Shown: positions 26,311-33,469 of the stretch, in pieces
Layout of the letters: each line of letters opens with the position of its first letter
Position numbering within the stretch: position 1 is the stretch's first letter
IMG/VR virus record: IMGVR_UViG_3300024429_000013
Coordinates: 1-48,508 of that record
Reading direction: 5' to 3' (one strand)
DNA from: a virus
DNA: 48,508 bases
The notes under the pieces: model-generated
Database searches by the model: none
Seen by the model: the letters and a program-made list of their open reading frames with translations, nothing else
Told to the model about the DNA's origin: nothing
Position numbers and translations under genes: made by a program

Positions 26311-27701
26311 GTTCCCGTCTCCCAATTTTCCATTTCCACGTCCTCCGTGATTTCCTCCTCGAATAGCGTCTGCGGACACTTCTCAGGCTCTGGTAATCGT
26401 GTTTTAAATATATGAGCTGCTCCGTACCGCGCCGAATCCCCTGTATCGTCTCTCGGCATTTTCTCAACATCTTCTGGATTTCGCTCAGAATGAATCAAAT
26501 ACGCAAGGTCTTTATACACCCAATCAATGTGTTTAAATATCTTCAGTCGTGGTTCAAATACTCTACCCTTAGTCGGATCATCATTCCACTCAATCAAGTG
26601 CATAAGTGCTTGCCAACCCGGGACACGCTCCGTATTCGCCAAACTGCAATACAAGCCATTTGCGGCAGCCTCATCCATCATATTGTACTCAGGTGGCACT
26701 TCCTCTGTCTTAATCCGGGTTCTCATATCATGCCCCACCAACGTCATCACGATATTTTCGTCACGTGGGGTCATTGCAACGATGTTCCGAGCCATTTGAC
26801 CAACCGTATATTCAGATTCCCTATAAGCCCGATAAATATACGCATTACCTCTGAAATCCAATGCCCACCACAAACACACCGTAGGATGATTGTAGCCCCA
26901 ATCTAACGACCTAAATCGCAACCAACTCGGGTCCAGCCCACAAGGATCAATCACATGCTTATCGTAACGCAATTTCTTGAAGTATCGACCGGCAAATATA
27001 TACCAATCGCCGTCGAGGTAAGCTTTTCGAAGGTATTCAGGAAGGTCTTGCAAATTCCGCAGATATTGAGGATTAGCATTTAAGAAAAGCGGATTGTCCC
27101 ATATTTTAGCTTGTATGAAGTGAAAATCTTCCGGTGTTTCATTTGGATTAAAATTTCTCTCAATAAACCGACGCATAACCCATTCATGTCCAATGCCTCC
27201 AGGATTGCCTGTCAACAAAAACTTTGGCTTAAATCCAAGATTTTTAACTGAAATTTTTGGGTCTATCCGAAGTGAAGTCTTTAAAATTGTAAAAACTTCT
27301 TCTTCGTGTTGTGTCGCCTCATCCAACGACATATCATCATATTCAAGCCCTTGAAATCCATACACATCTTTTGTACTGTCTAAATGCTTGAAAAAGGTTA
27401 TACTTCCATTTGGGTATTTTATGAGTTTGTCACCCGCTCGATACCAGGGAACTATGAAAGGAAACTCGGTAAGCATTTTTTGAATGTGATTTGCATACAA
27501 CTCGGGGTGAGTTCTGCGGATAATAACGCCATCAGTACCTGCATAACGCATTCGCCGAATTATTTCCCTTGTCCGAACCAAATATGACTTACCACCGCCC
27601 TTAGCGCCACCGTACAAGGTATAAAGTGCATCCCCATGCTCTAAAGACTGAAACGCCTCAAACTGCTTAGGCTGAAAATTGATGTCAACGTTTATCGCCA
27701 T
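26307..27701 (-). CDS. Terminase large subunit
   Basis: The start chosen is MAINVDINFQPKQFEAFQSL, overlapping the small subunit stop by 17 bases. The 464-residue protein has a Walker A motif GGAKGGGKS (residues 31-39) and a Walker B region DDMSLDEATQ (about 122-131, with D127-E128). It also has a C-terminal RNase H-like nuclease with SLDWGYNHPTVCLWW and GHDMRTR. This is the motor that cuts and pumps DNA into the procapsid. A longer frame from 27743 lies within the small subunit and is rejected. Confidence 0.9.
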   Translation of the reverse strand: MAINVDINFQPKQFEAFQSLEHGDALYTLYGGAKGGGKSYLVRTREIIRRMRYAGTDGVIIRRTHPELYANHIQKMLTEFPFIVPWYRAGDKLIKYPNGSITFFKHLDSTKDVYGFQGLEYDDMSLDEATQHEEEVFTILKTSLRIDPKISVKNLGFKPKFLLTGNPGGIGHEWVMRRFIERNFNPNETPEDFHFIQAKIWDNPLFLNANPQYLRNLQDLPEYLRKAYLDGDWYIFAGRYFKKLRYDKHVIDPCGLDPSWLRFRSLDWGYNHPTVCLWWALDFRGNAYIYRAYRESEYTVGQMARNIVAMTPRDENIVMTLVGHDMRTRIKTEEVPPEYNMMDEAAANGLYCSLANTERVPGWQALMHLIEWNDDPTKGRVFEPRLKIFKHIDWVYKDLAYLIHSERNPEDVEKMPRDDTGDSARYGAAHIFKTRLPEPEKCPQTLFEEEITEDVEMENWETGT

Positions 27702-28233
27702 CAGATTTACCAGTATCAGGATTATGTACAACCGGCTCAACATTAATTAGCCTCACGTTTAAATTGATATTGCTATCGCCTTCAAATTGGTGTTTTTCTA
27801 CAACTAAACCCAAATGTTTGCAAAGTATTTCAAGAACACCCTTCTTATCTGCAAATTTAATGTCCGTTACTTCCTCATAATCACCATCTTCATTTTTCTT
27901 TGTAGTAAATTTTACACCAGATATTGCTGCAGCAGTTCTTTCGTCTATATCCTGCATATTTTTAAAACTGCCAACTTCGTTGAATATCTGCCTTATATCA
28001 GCAAAAGCTAAATTCGATATTTGTTCTAAAACAGCCTTCTTATTAACTCCTATTTCCGTAAGATGTTGCTCTATTCTCTTCTCAATTTCAACTTTTATTT
28101 CAACATCCTTCAACAACCGTTGACCACTTGAATAGGCTGTTTTTTCGCTATATCCTGCCTGTTTTGCTGCTTTTGTCGCATTAAATCCGCCAGCAATATA
28201 TGAATCGATAAATATTTTTTGCTTAGTAGTCAT
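27685..28233 (-). CDS. Terminase small subunit
   Basis: The 182-residue protein starts MTTKQKIFIDSYIAGGFNATKAAKQAGYSEKTAYSSGQRLL, the helix-turn-helix hallmark of the Terminase_2 family of small subunits that bind the packaging site. A central oligomerisation region (EQISNLAFADIRQIFNEVGS) follows. It precedes and overlaps the large subunit gene. Confidence 0.85.
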   Translation of the reverse strand: MTTKQKIFIDSYIAGGFNATKAAKQAGYSEKTAYSSGQRLLKDVEIKVEIEKRIEQHLTEIGVNKKAVLEQISNLAFADIRQIFNEVGSFKNMQDIDERTAAAISGVKFTTKKNEDGDYEEVTDIKFADKKGVLEILCKHLGLVVEKHQFEGDSNINLNVRLINVEPVVHNPDTGKSDGDKR

Positions 28234-28466
28234 TACGTTCCATCACCCCAATTAATTTCAGCCCCACCACCTTTGTCGTCTTTGTCTGATTTATTTAAGT
28301 TTTCTATAGCAATATCAGACATTCCGCCACCTTTCTCACCACCATAAATCATTGGTGATAATATCTGCCGAAGTGACTGACTTCGCAAGCCAAACCGATA
28401 AATCAACGCTCCCACAACCATTGAGCTCAGCACGACCCCAACATGATACAAAGCGTCATAAATCAT
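28233..28466 (-). CDS. Small membrane protein before terminase
   Basis: The start is placed at MIYDALYHVGVVLSSMVVGA, which has GGAGA upstream; the longer frame would pass through RNA element B. The 77-residue product has one transmembrane helix near the N-terminus (about residues 8-25) and a charged tail ending NWGDGT. Its position as first gene of the packaging operon is unusual for a membrane protein; a holin-like or entry-exclusion role can be imagined but not shown. Confidence 0.6.
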   Translation of the reverse strand: MIYDALYHVGVVLSSMVVGALIYRFGLRSQSLRQILSPMIYGGEKGGGMSDIAIENLNKSDKDDKGGGAEINWGDGT

Positions 28467-28485
28467 CGAAAATCTCCATTTAAGC

Positions 28486-28533
28486 AAAAAAAAAGACAGC
28501 AATCTGATGAAACTGGCACCAGCTTTGCCGTCT
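28486..28533 (-). ncRNA. Terminator-like RNA element B, late operon leader
   Basis: Homologue of the element at 21451-21498. Minus-strand outer stem AGACGGC/GCTGTCT, an unpaired A, inner stem AAGCTG/CAGTTT with loop GTGC, nine-base internal loop CATCAGATT, then eight U. It lies about 45 bases after a predicted start site and upstream of the first packaging gene, the place where lambda-type phages carry a terminator controlled by late antitermination. Whether it stops or regulates transcription is inferred. Confidence 0.72.
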
Positions 28534-28548
28534 AAAATTTTAAAACCG

Positions 28549-28562
28549 CTCAATTATGAGCT
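28549..28562 (-). other. Small hairpin at the late transcript 5' end
   Basis: GCTCATAATTGAGC is a five-base-pair hairpin with a four-base loop lying just after the predicted start site of the promoter at 28581-28609 and before element B. It would be one of the first structures in the RNA. Confidence 0.4.
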
Positions 28563-28580
28563 ATTTTCTGCCTTATTTAA

Positions 28581-28609
28581 AAAATATCCTACAAAAATGA
28601 GAATGTCAA
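28581..28609 (-). promoter_or_regulatory. Predicted sigma70-type late promoter
   Basis: Minus strand reads TTGACA, a 17-base spacer, then TATTTT, with an AT-rich flank. It would drive the leader with element B and the packaging, head and tail genes. It lies downstream of the DnaA-like gene stop, in a true intergenic gap. Confidence 0.6.
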
Positions 28610-28621
28610 GAACTTTTTTGA

Positions 28622-28981
28622 TTACTTTTCCACATAAATATAATTCACGTTCAATCCATGTTGATTAATCTGTAAACTATTTATCAAAAAACATACATCC
28701 GCCTTCAATTTTTCATTATACTTCATTTCCCACTCAATTCCCCGAACAGCACTCATAACAGTCGAATGATGCCGATCGCCGAACTCTTTACCGATTTTCT
28801 TATAACTGAGCTTATTCCCGCCATTTTCAATCAATTTTCGACAAAGATACATTGCAACATGCCGCGGTCCCGTAAACTCTATTAACCTTGAAGCACATTT
28901 CAGATAATATATAAAATCATAATCATCAACGCTATAATACTCGGCAACCTGCTTTTGCACCATTGCGATTGTTAACATCAT
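28622..28981 (-). CDS. Stand-alone DnaA domain IV protein
   Basis: The 119-residue product aligns by eye with the C-terminal DNA-binding domain of DnaA: TIAMVQKQVAEYYSV (4-18), GPRHVAMYLCRKL (38-50), SYKKIGKEFGDRHHSTVMSAVRGIE (59-83). There is no AAA+ ATPase, so it cannot be a full initiator. The signature is GDRHHSTV where DnaA normally has G-G-R-D-H-T-T-V; the Asp that helps read the DnaA box is His here (residue 71). It overlaps the upstream alpha-CTD-like gene by ATGA and sits near the iteron origin. It may bind phage sites or compete with host DnaA. Confidence 0.85.
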   Translation of the reverse strand: MMLTIAMVQKQVAEYYSVDDYDFIYYLKCASRLIEFTGPRHVAMYLCRKLIENGGNKLSYKKIGKEFGDRHHSTVMSAVRGIEWEMKYNEKLKADVCFLINSLQINQHGLNVNYIYVEK

Positions 28982-29355
28982 TCATCCTTAAGACTTAAGT
29001 TAAATAATTTTAAAGATTCTTGGATTTGTCTTATTTTTTTCCTACCTATGCCTTTATATTGCCTTAATTCCTCTGGTGTGTTATTAATTAAATCCTTAAT
29101 AGTTTCTATATCTTTGATAGCGAAAATATTAAACAAATCTTCAGATAAGTATAATTGTCCTACTCCGCCTTCCATAAATTCAACATCTGGTTCATCAAGC
29201 TTATATTCTCCACACCATTGATAATGATGTTTCGTAATTATTTTCGGATACCTACAACATTCTCCTTCTGTAAATTTTTCTTCTGTGTCTTCGTTAATAT
29301 AAAAAGCATTCAAAAAATAGTAACAAGTTCCACATTCTTTTTTAATCATTTTCAC
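28978..29355 (-). CDS. Cysteine cluster fused to RNA polymerase alpha-CTD-like domain
   Basis: The 125-residue protein has two parts. Residues 8-50 carry a cysteine set (CGTC at 8-11, CC at 33-34, WCGE at 47-50) of the small metal-binding CxxC...C..P...WCGE type. Residues 66-125 resemble the RNA polymerase alpha C-terminal domain: LYLSEDLFNIFAIKDIETIKDL, then TPEELRQYKGIGRKKIRQIQESLKLFNLSL. Against E. coli alpha, N76, G104 and K106 match N268, G296 and K298, but the DNA-contact Arg265 is Asp73. A generic helix-hairpin-helix domain is the alternative. It overlaps both neighbours (ATGA), tying it to replication genes. It could recruit RNA polymerase or bind DNA near the origin. Confidence 0.78.
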   Translation of the reverse strand: MKMIKKECGTCYYFLNAFYINEDTEEKFTEGECCRYPKIITKHHYQWCGEYKLDEPDVEFMEGGVGQLYLSEDLFNIFAIKDIETIKDLINNTPEELRQYKGIGRKKIRQIQESLKLFNLSLKDE

Positions 29356-30248
29356 TCCCTCCGCTTATAATTAATCCCGGCAGCCTCTTCTTCCGCTGTC
29401 GGTCTCAAAAGATACGGCACACCGTTTTTATTGAACACCCCAGCCATAAAAAAATGAACCGGTTTAGGAAGTTTTGTCTTTTTCGTTTTCTCCATCATCC
29501 GCCGAACCGCGATATACATAACGTGGATCCAGGGACGTTGTAAACTACTACACTGTTGCGACCGAACACTTTCGTTAGATTCAAAAATAGTTTTCAGATG
29601 ACTTGCGTCTAATTTTTCTTCGAACAACAATTCAAACTTGTCCGCAAAACTCTGAATTTCTTTTGGCGATGTTGTTAAATAATCTTCCCCCGTAACGATG
29701 TTTTTTAGGACGTTATCTAACCAGTTTTTTGAAGAGCGATCTTTTAAATTAGCCAAGTCTTTTTTGTCATTCTTCTCCTCGCGTGCGCGTGCGGTGTGGT
29801 TATTAACTAAGGCCTTATTTGGCTTTTTTATTTTAGTTTCTTTTCTTTTAAATTGGTCGTGAATGGTTCGTGAATCATTCGTGATTGGTTCGTGATTGGT
29901 TCGTGAATGGTTCGTGAATGGTTCAGGAATAGTTGAGGGACATTTATGGGGAACTTTTTGGTGTTTATCCCAATTTTTCAGCATTATAAATCTATTATTA
30001 TCAATACTTTTGTACCATATTATAAAACCTTTTTTATGTAGAACATCTAAGTCGTTTTCAATCATTCTTTTTGAAATCTTATCGGCGGGAAATATTTTAC
30101 TTTTCACAACAACTGGTTCACCTTCGAGCTTGCCAAAATCGTCTGCGTTAGAGAAAAGGCCTATGAAAAGGAGACGCTGACGCAAATTTAGGCTATAAAA
30201 TTTCCTTTTGTCCCAAATTTGCGGAGAAATCATTCGCTTTCTTGCCAT
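29352..30248 (-). CDS. Replication initiator with internal iterons
   Basis: The 298-residue product starts MARKRMISPQIWDKRKFYSLNLRQRLLFIGLFSNADDFGK, the winged-helix opening of phage replication organisers. ISKRMIENDLDVLHKKGFIIWY follows to complete the wing. Residues about 105-130 (PEPFTNHSRTNHEPITNDSR) are encoded by the DNA iterons, as in lambda O, where the origin lies inside the gene. The C-terminal part (WIHVMYIAVRRMMEKTKK) may contact the helicase loader. No helicase or primase is recognisable in the genome, so the phage probably recruits host DnaB. Confidence 0.78.
   Translation of the reverse strand: MARKRMISPQIWDKRKFYSLNLRQRLLFIGLFSNADDFGKLEGEPVVVKSKIFPADKISKRMIENDLDVLHKKGFIIWYKSIDNNRFIMLKNWDKHQKVPHKCPSTIPEPFTNHSRTNHEPITNDSRTIHDQFKRKETKIKKPNKALVNNHTARAREEKNDKKDLANLKDRSSKNWLDNVLKNIVTGEDYLTTSPKEIQSFADKFELLFEEKLDASHLKTIFESNESVRSQQCSSLQRPWIHVMYIAVRRMMEKTKKTKLPKPVHFFMAGVFNKNGVPYLLRPTAEEEAAGINYKRRE
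29855..29940 (-). repeat. Iteron cluster inside replication gene (candidate origin)
   Basis: Seven to eight copies of an 11-bp unit, consensus on the plus strand GGTTCGTGAAT, run head to tail (clean units start at 29865, 29876, 29887, 29898, 29909, 29920). The period of 11 is not a multiple of three although the DNA is coding, so the repeat is kept for DNA binding rather than for the protein. It equals about one helical turn. Confidence 0.82.
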
Positions 30249-30263
30249 GCCAAAACTCCTTAT

Positions 30264-30296
30264 TTTTCGTGAATCATTCGTGAATCATTCGTGAAA
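30264..30296 (-). repeat. Second iteron cluster, upstream of replication gene
   Basis: Three further copies of the same 11-bp unit (TTTTCGTGAAT, CATTCGTGAAT, CATTCGTGAAA on the plus strand) lie in the 5' leader of the initiator gene. They could autoregulate it or form part of the origin with the internal cluster about 330 bases away. Confidence 0.78.
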
Positions 30297-30575
30297 TTAT
30301 TTATAAAATTTAGGTGAACATTTGTCTCTTTTTTGTCTAAATTCGACAGCTTTTTTTGATTGCCGATCCCCGCCTGTCGGGTTAATTGAAACGCCGTACT
30401 GCCGAAGGATATTTCTGATGGAATTACCGCAAAACAGAAGCCCGAATCTCTCAAAAATGAAGTCCGCAATAGCCTCTGCCGATTTGAATTCTTGGTACAG
30501 AGATATTACATACAAACGACCCCCTGATTCCTTAAAAAATGTTTGAACGGGACCCTCACCCTTTATTCTGCCCAT
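30297..30575 (-). CDS. Possible small DNA-binding protein, 92 residues
   Basis: The product (MGRIKGEGPVQTFFKESGGR...) has a likely helix-turn-helix in AEAIADFIFERFGLLFCGNSIRNILRQYGV, then a basic tail with KKAVEFRQKRDKCSPKFYK. GGGAGA precedes the start. It lies directly upstream of the iterons and initiator gene and could regulate replication. Family not identified. Confidence 0.6.
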   Translation of the reverse strand: MGRIKGEGPVQTFFKESGGRLYVISLYQEFKSAEAIADFIFERFGLLFCGNSIRNILRQYGVSINPTGGDRQSKKAVEFRQKRDKCSPKFYK

Positions 30576-30587
30576 GTCATAATCTCC

Positions 30588-31274
30588 CTATTTCACGTTC
30601 ACAAACAAATCTTGATTGCCTTCATCTATTTTATTTTCAGCTATTAACATATATTGAGGATTTATTTCTATACCTATATATCTTCTGTTTAATTTTTTTG
30701 CTGCCAATATAGTTGTGCCCGATCCCATAAAAGGGTCGCAAATTATATCATTTTCTTTTGAAGATTTCTTTATAAGTTTTCCAATCAGATCTATAGGTTT
30801 TTCTGCTGGATGTTTTCTTTCGTTTACAGGTACTGTCTTGCAATTTATTATATCTCCATCTCCTGTTTCTATTTTTCTTGCATTCGGCATTTCACCCCAC
30901 AATATTATTTCGTGCTGATGTCTCCAACCATAACCCAAATATGCTGTTTTTTTATTCCATATTATAGGTCTTGTGCTTTTTGTAAAAAAATAACTATAAT
31001 AAAAAAATAATGGATAAGTTTGACCATTACAAAACATATAAAACGAACCATCCTCTTTCAAGATTCTTTCAAGCTCTTTAAAAAACATTCCAAAAAACGA
31101 TTCTAATATTCCTAAATCCCCAAAATTCCTTCTGAAATTTCTTCTTGTCTCGTAATGTTTAGCTGGTATAAAATACGGCGGATCCGTTACAATTAAATCG
31201 ATGCTATTGTTTATTATCTTCTCACTCATAATCTCCAGACAATCCCCTGTATATATCACATTCACTTCCATCAT
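30588..31274 (-). CDS. DNA methyltransferase, beta-class N4/N6
   Basis: The 228-residue enzyme has the catalytic motif TDPPY (30-34) before the SAM-binding motif DPFMGSGTT (180-188), the order of beta-class adenine-N6 or cytosine-N4 methyltransferases. HPAEKP (155-160) is the usual motif ahead of the SAM site. No restriction endonuclease gene is adjacent, so it is probably an orphan enzyme protecting phage DNA. The start overlaps the upstream small gene as ATGA. Confidence 0.88.
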   Translation of the reverse strand: MMEVNVIYTGDCLEIMSEKIINNSIDLIVTDPPYFIPAKHYETRRNFRRNFGDLGILESFFGMFFKELERILKEDGSFYMFCNGQTYPLFFYYSYFFTKSTRPIIWNKKTAYLGYGWRHQHEIILWGEMPNARKIETGDGDIINCKTVPVNERKHPAEKPIDLIGKLIKKSSKENDIICDPFMGSGTTILAAKKLNRRYIGIEINPQYMLIAENKIDEGNQDLFVNVK

Positions 31275-31444
31275 TTATTAGCTCCCCTGTCTCTCAAATA
31301 ATCCAGAATCAAATAAGCGCTCGGATTATCCTGCCAACCGTCAGGGAATTTAAACAAAGCCAGGTCTAATAACGGATAAACAAATCTGCCATAAGTTACG
31401 GACTCGTCCGTAGTAGGGTCAATTCTGCCTTTTCTACGTTTCAT
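31271..31444 (-). CDS. Small protein of unknown function, 57 residues
   Basis: A short frame (MKRRKGRIDPTTDESVTYGR...LRDRGANK) joined to the methyltransferase by ATGA and overlapping the end of the gene upstream. The acidic/aromatic middle (FKFPDGWQDNPSAYLILDYL) looks folded. Unknown function. Confidence 0.6.
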   Translation of the reverse strand: MKRRKGRIDPTTDESVTYGRFVYPLLDLALFKFPDGWQDNPSAYLILDYLRDRGANK

Positions 31445-31598
31445 TTTTCCGGTACCGTTCCTTAATCATAAAAGCCTTGCGCAACGCCCGCTCATACATA
31501 TACGGCGGGTTATCCCCTTCGAGCCATAGTAAGGCGTCCACCAAACTCTCATGTCGCTTAGATTCAATCCCAGCGAGCCTCAATAATCGTTTAATCAT
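31434..31598 (-). CDS. Small helical protein, 54 residues
   Basis: A short frame (MIKRLLRLAGIESKRHESLVDALLWLEGD...KERYRKNET). Its start overlaps the stop of the DUF5131 gene as ATGA. Helical and basic. Unknown function. Confidence 0.6.
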   Translation of the reverse strand: MIKRLLRLAGIESKRHESLVDALLWLEGDNPPYMYERALRKAFMIKERYRKNET

Positions 31599-32365
31599 AT
31601 CGGAAACTCCCGATATTGCAGTTCCGGCGGGAATTTACTAATATCATGTTCAACCTTACCGTTAATACTCACCTGCTTAACAAATACAGGGATATTAAAC
31701 TGTTTACAAACATTGACTATTATTTCAAATCCTCTTAATCCATATTCGCATTCTCGCCGTTTCGGTCCCGATTCGCAACCAATAATAACCCAGTCAATAT
31801 TTTGTAATAGAAAGTATATTTGTCTTGTAATAAAAGGTTTTAGCAATGGCTCAAAGCTCACAAAACGCACTGTTGCGGGAATTTGTAATAGCGTCTCTAT
31901 GCGGTGCAGATATTCCGGCGATTCAACGGAGACACCAAGCCATACATGAGGCATTGCACCACTTACGAAAGCATTCCCCAAAGTATCTTCAGATGTTATA
32001 TATTTTTTCATGTGCTCTGGTTGTTTTGTTAAAATCTGAAAGATATGTTTTTCATAACAATAAAACATAGCTTGAACAACTGAATCAATATCCCCAAATA
32101 ATACATTCTTATCGAACATATCCCCCATTGAATCAATAAATATCCGTTTATCCTTGCCTTGTGCGAATTGTTTTAACCGCTCCAGAAAGAACTGTATTAC
32201 ATTAAACGGCTTTGCATATTGCGGACAATTCTGCAATTTACCTTCTAAATACGCTTTATGTCGTTTTTTATGTAATTTCCTTGCAAAACAGTATGAACAT
32301 CCTTTTGTACAACCCACAAATGGATTAACCGTTTTGTCTGTCCAGGGTATTTTTGTCATAATCAT
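31595..32365 (-). CDS. DUF5131 (phage Gp37/Gp68) radical-SAM-like protein
   Basis: The 256-residue product matches the phage Gp37/Gp68 (DUF5131) family: IPWTDKTVNPFVGCTKGCSYCFA with a CX3CX2C iron-sulfur type motif, then RIFIDSMGDMFDKNV, IFQILTKQPEHMKKYI, WLGVSVESPEYLHRI and VRFVSFEPLLKPF. The family is related to spore photoproduct lyase-type radical SAM proteins and its reaction is not firmly known to me. The chosen ATG overlaps the upstream stop as ATGA; another ATG two codons later is also possible. Confidence 0.8.
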   Translation of the reverse strand: MIMTKIPWTDKTVNPFVGCTKGCSYCFARKLHKKRHKAYLEGKLQNCPQYAKPFNVIQFFLERLKQFAQGKDKRIFIDSMGDMFDKNVLFGDIDSVVQAMFYCYEKHIFQILTKQPEHMKKYITSEDTLGNAFVSGAMPHVWLGVSVESPEYLHRIETLLQIPATVRFVSFEPLLKPFITRQIYFLLQNIDWVIIGCESGPKRRECEYGLRGFEIIVNVCKQFNIPVFVKQVSINGKVEHDISKFPPELQYREFPI

Positions 32366-32874
32366 CCCGCCTCTTTCCGCAGTTTCCCGAAATGTTTGTA
32401 ACAGTAAGTTAAGTGCACCAGCACGTAACATTCCACTACATACCGGTTGCCCCAAAAAACGTGAATATGATAATGAATACTGCAACTCTTAAAGAAATTC
32501 CAGATGTCCATTTTCGTCAATTTCTTTCCACCTTCTTTTGTCTCTATTGCATTACTCGGAATCCTGAACGGATCAACCTCGACAACCAATCCTGCCCAAA
32601 GGTACTTACTCATAGCTTCGAGCTTCGGGATAGTCTTTTCCTGTCGCTCTGCGCCGACATAAGCCCAAAAATCACTACATTTGCGTTCAATCGTAATAGA
32701 ATCTTCGTAACCGACAATACTATAATCCCCATGCTTCAAACACTTGCGGACTATAACCAAGTCATCCGGCGGATTACAAAATAGCCCACCGGATTGCTCC
32801 CTCGTATCTTTCACAAATTCGCACCCTGCCGGAATTGGATACCGCTTCCATTTTTCAAGCTCATACAAACTCAA
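32362..32874 (-). CDS. ERCC4-type nuclease
   Basis: The 170-residue product has the ERCC4/XPF nuclease motif set: VKDTREQ (21-27), HGDYSI (48-53) and TIERKCSDFW (61-70), giving the GD...ERKxxxD pattern with catalytic D50, E63, R64, K65 and D68. Such small phage nucleases may resolve branched DNA in recombination or degrade host DNA. It sits between a methyltransferase and the radical-SAM-like gene, with stop/start overlaps on both sides. Confidence 0.83.
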   Translation of the reverse strand: MSLYELEKWKRYPIPAGCEFVKDTREQSGGLFCNPPDDLVIVRKCLKHGDYSIVGYEDSITIERKCSDFWAYVGAERQEKTIPKLEAMSKYLWAGLVVEVDPFRIPSNAIETKEGGKKLTKMDIWNFFKSCSIHYHIHVFWGNRYVVECYVLVHLTYCYKHFGKLRKEAG

Positions 32875-33413
32875 AACTTCATCTCTTGGTTCATATTTAT
32901 AATTTTCTTTTCAACCGTGCATATAGTATCATTTTTAGTCCCGCCATGGGGTACTAATAGTATTTCAATCATTTTAAAACCTCTATTTTTACCAAGACCC
33001 ATAGAAGTCCATCCAAAACATATTGCATAACCGTTAATTTTTATAATTCTTGCCATTTCGTTTTTGCAGATAGAATAAAATGTCATTTTTGTTTCTTCAT
33101 GTGTGGCAACTTTCCCTATACCTTTATAACATTCAACAACTTGTCTAACACTATACGGCGGGTCAAATAAAACACCATCAACTTCATTATCTGAAAAACG
33201 TTTAAGAAAATCACGAGCATCTTCGTTAAAATCAGCATTACATTCAGGATTTAAATCATTCCTATACTTTGCTGGGCTATACATACCTGCAAATGGGTCA
33301 ATCCAGTTATTATTTTTGAGTATATATTTTTTAATCAATTCTGCTATTGGTTTAATCCTAAATGTCCATTTATTTGGCATTGCCCAAATACGATTGATTT
33401 TAATCTCTCTCAT
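32871..33413 (-). CDS. Second DNA adenine methyltransferase-like protein
   Basis: The 180-residue product has a SAM-site motif DPFAG (39-43) followed by DPPYS (84-88), the reverse order to the other methyltransferase here, so it is of a different class. It is short and lacks an obvious target recognition domain, so it may be a minimal methylase or a non-DNA methylase. It overlaps the ERCC4 gene. Confidence 0.7.
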   Translation of the reverse strand: MREIKINRIWAMPNKWTFRIKPIAELIKKYILKNNNWIDPFAGMYSPAKYRNDLNPECNADFNEDARDFLKRFSDNEVDGVLFDPPYSVRQVVECYKGIGKVATHEETKMTFYSICKNEMARIIKINGYAICFGWTSMGLGKNRGFKMIEILLVPHGGTKNDTICTVEKKIINMNQEMKF

Positions 33414-33469
33414 ACAAGCTCATAAATACCATATGTTTAAATGTTAAAAACTGAGTCGCCGTGAAGTAG

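Noticed and set aside
29855-30296. Repeat clusters considered as a CRISPR array
   Set aside because: Units are 11 bp, contiguous, without spacers, and lie in and before a replication gene; they are iterons.
30260-30469. Leftward frame across the upstream iterons
   Set aside because: Overlaps the HTH-like gene in another frame and its C-terminus only reflects the iteron DNA.
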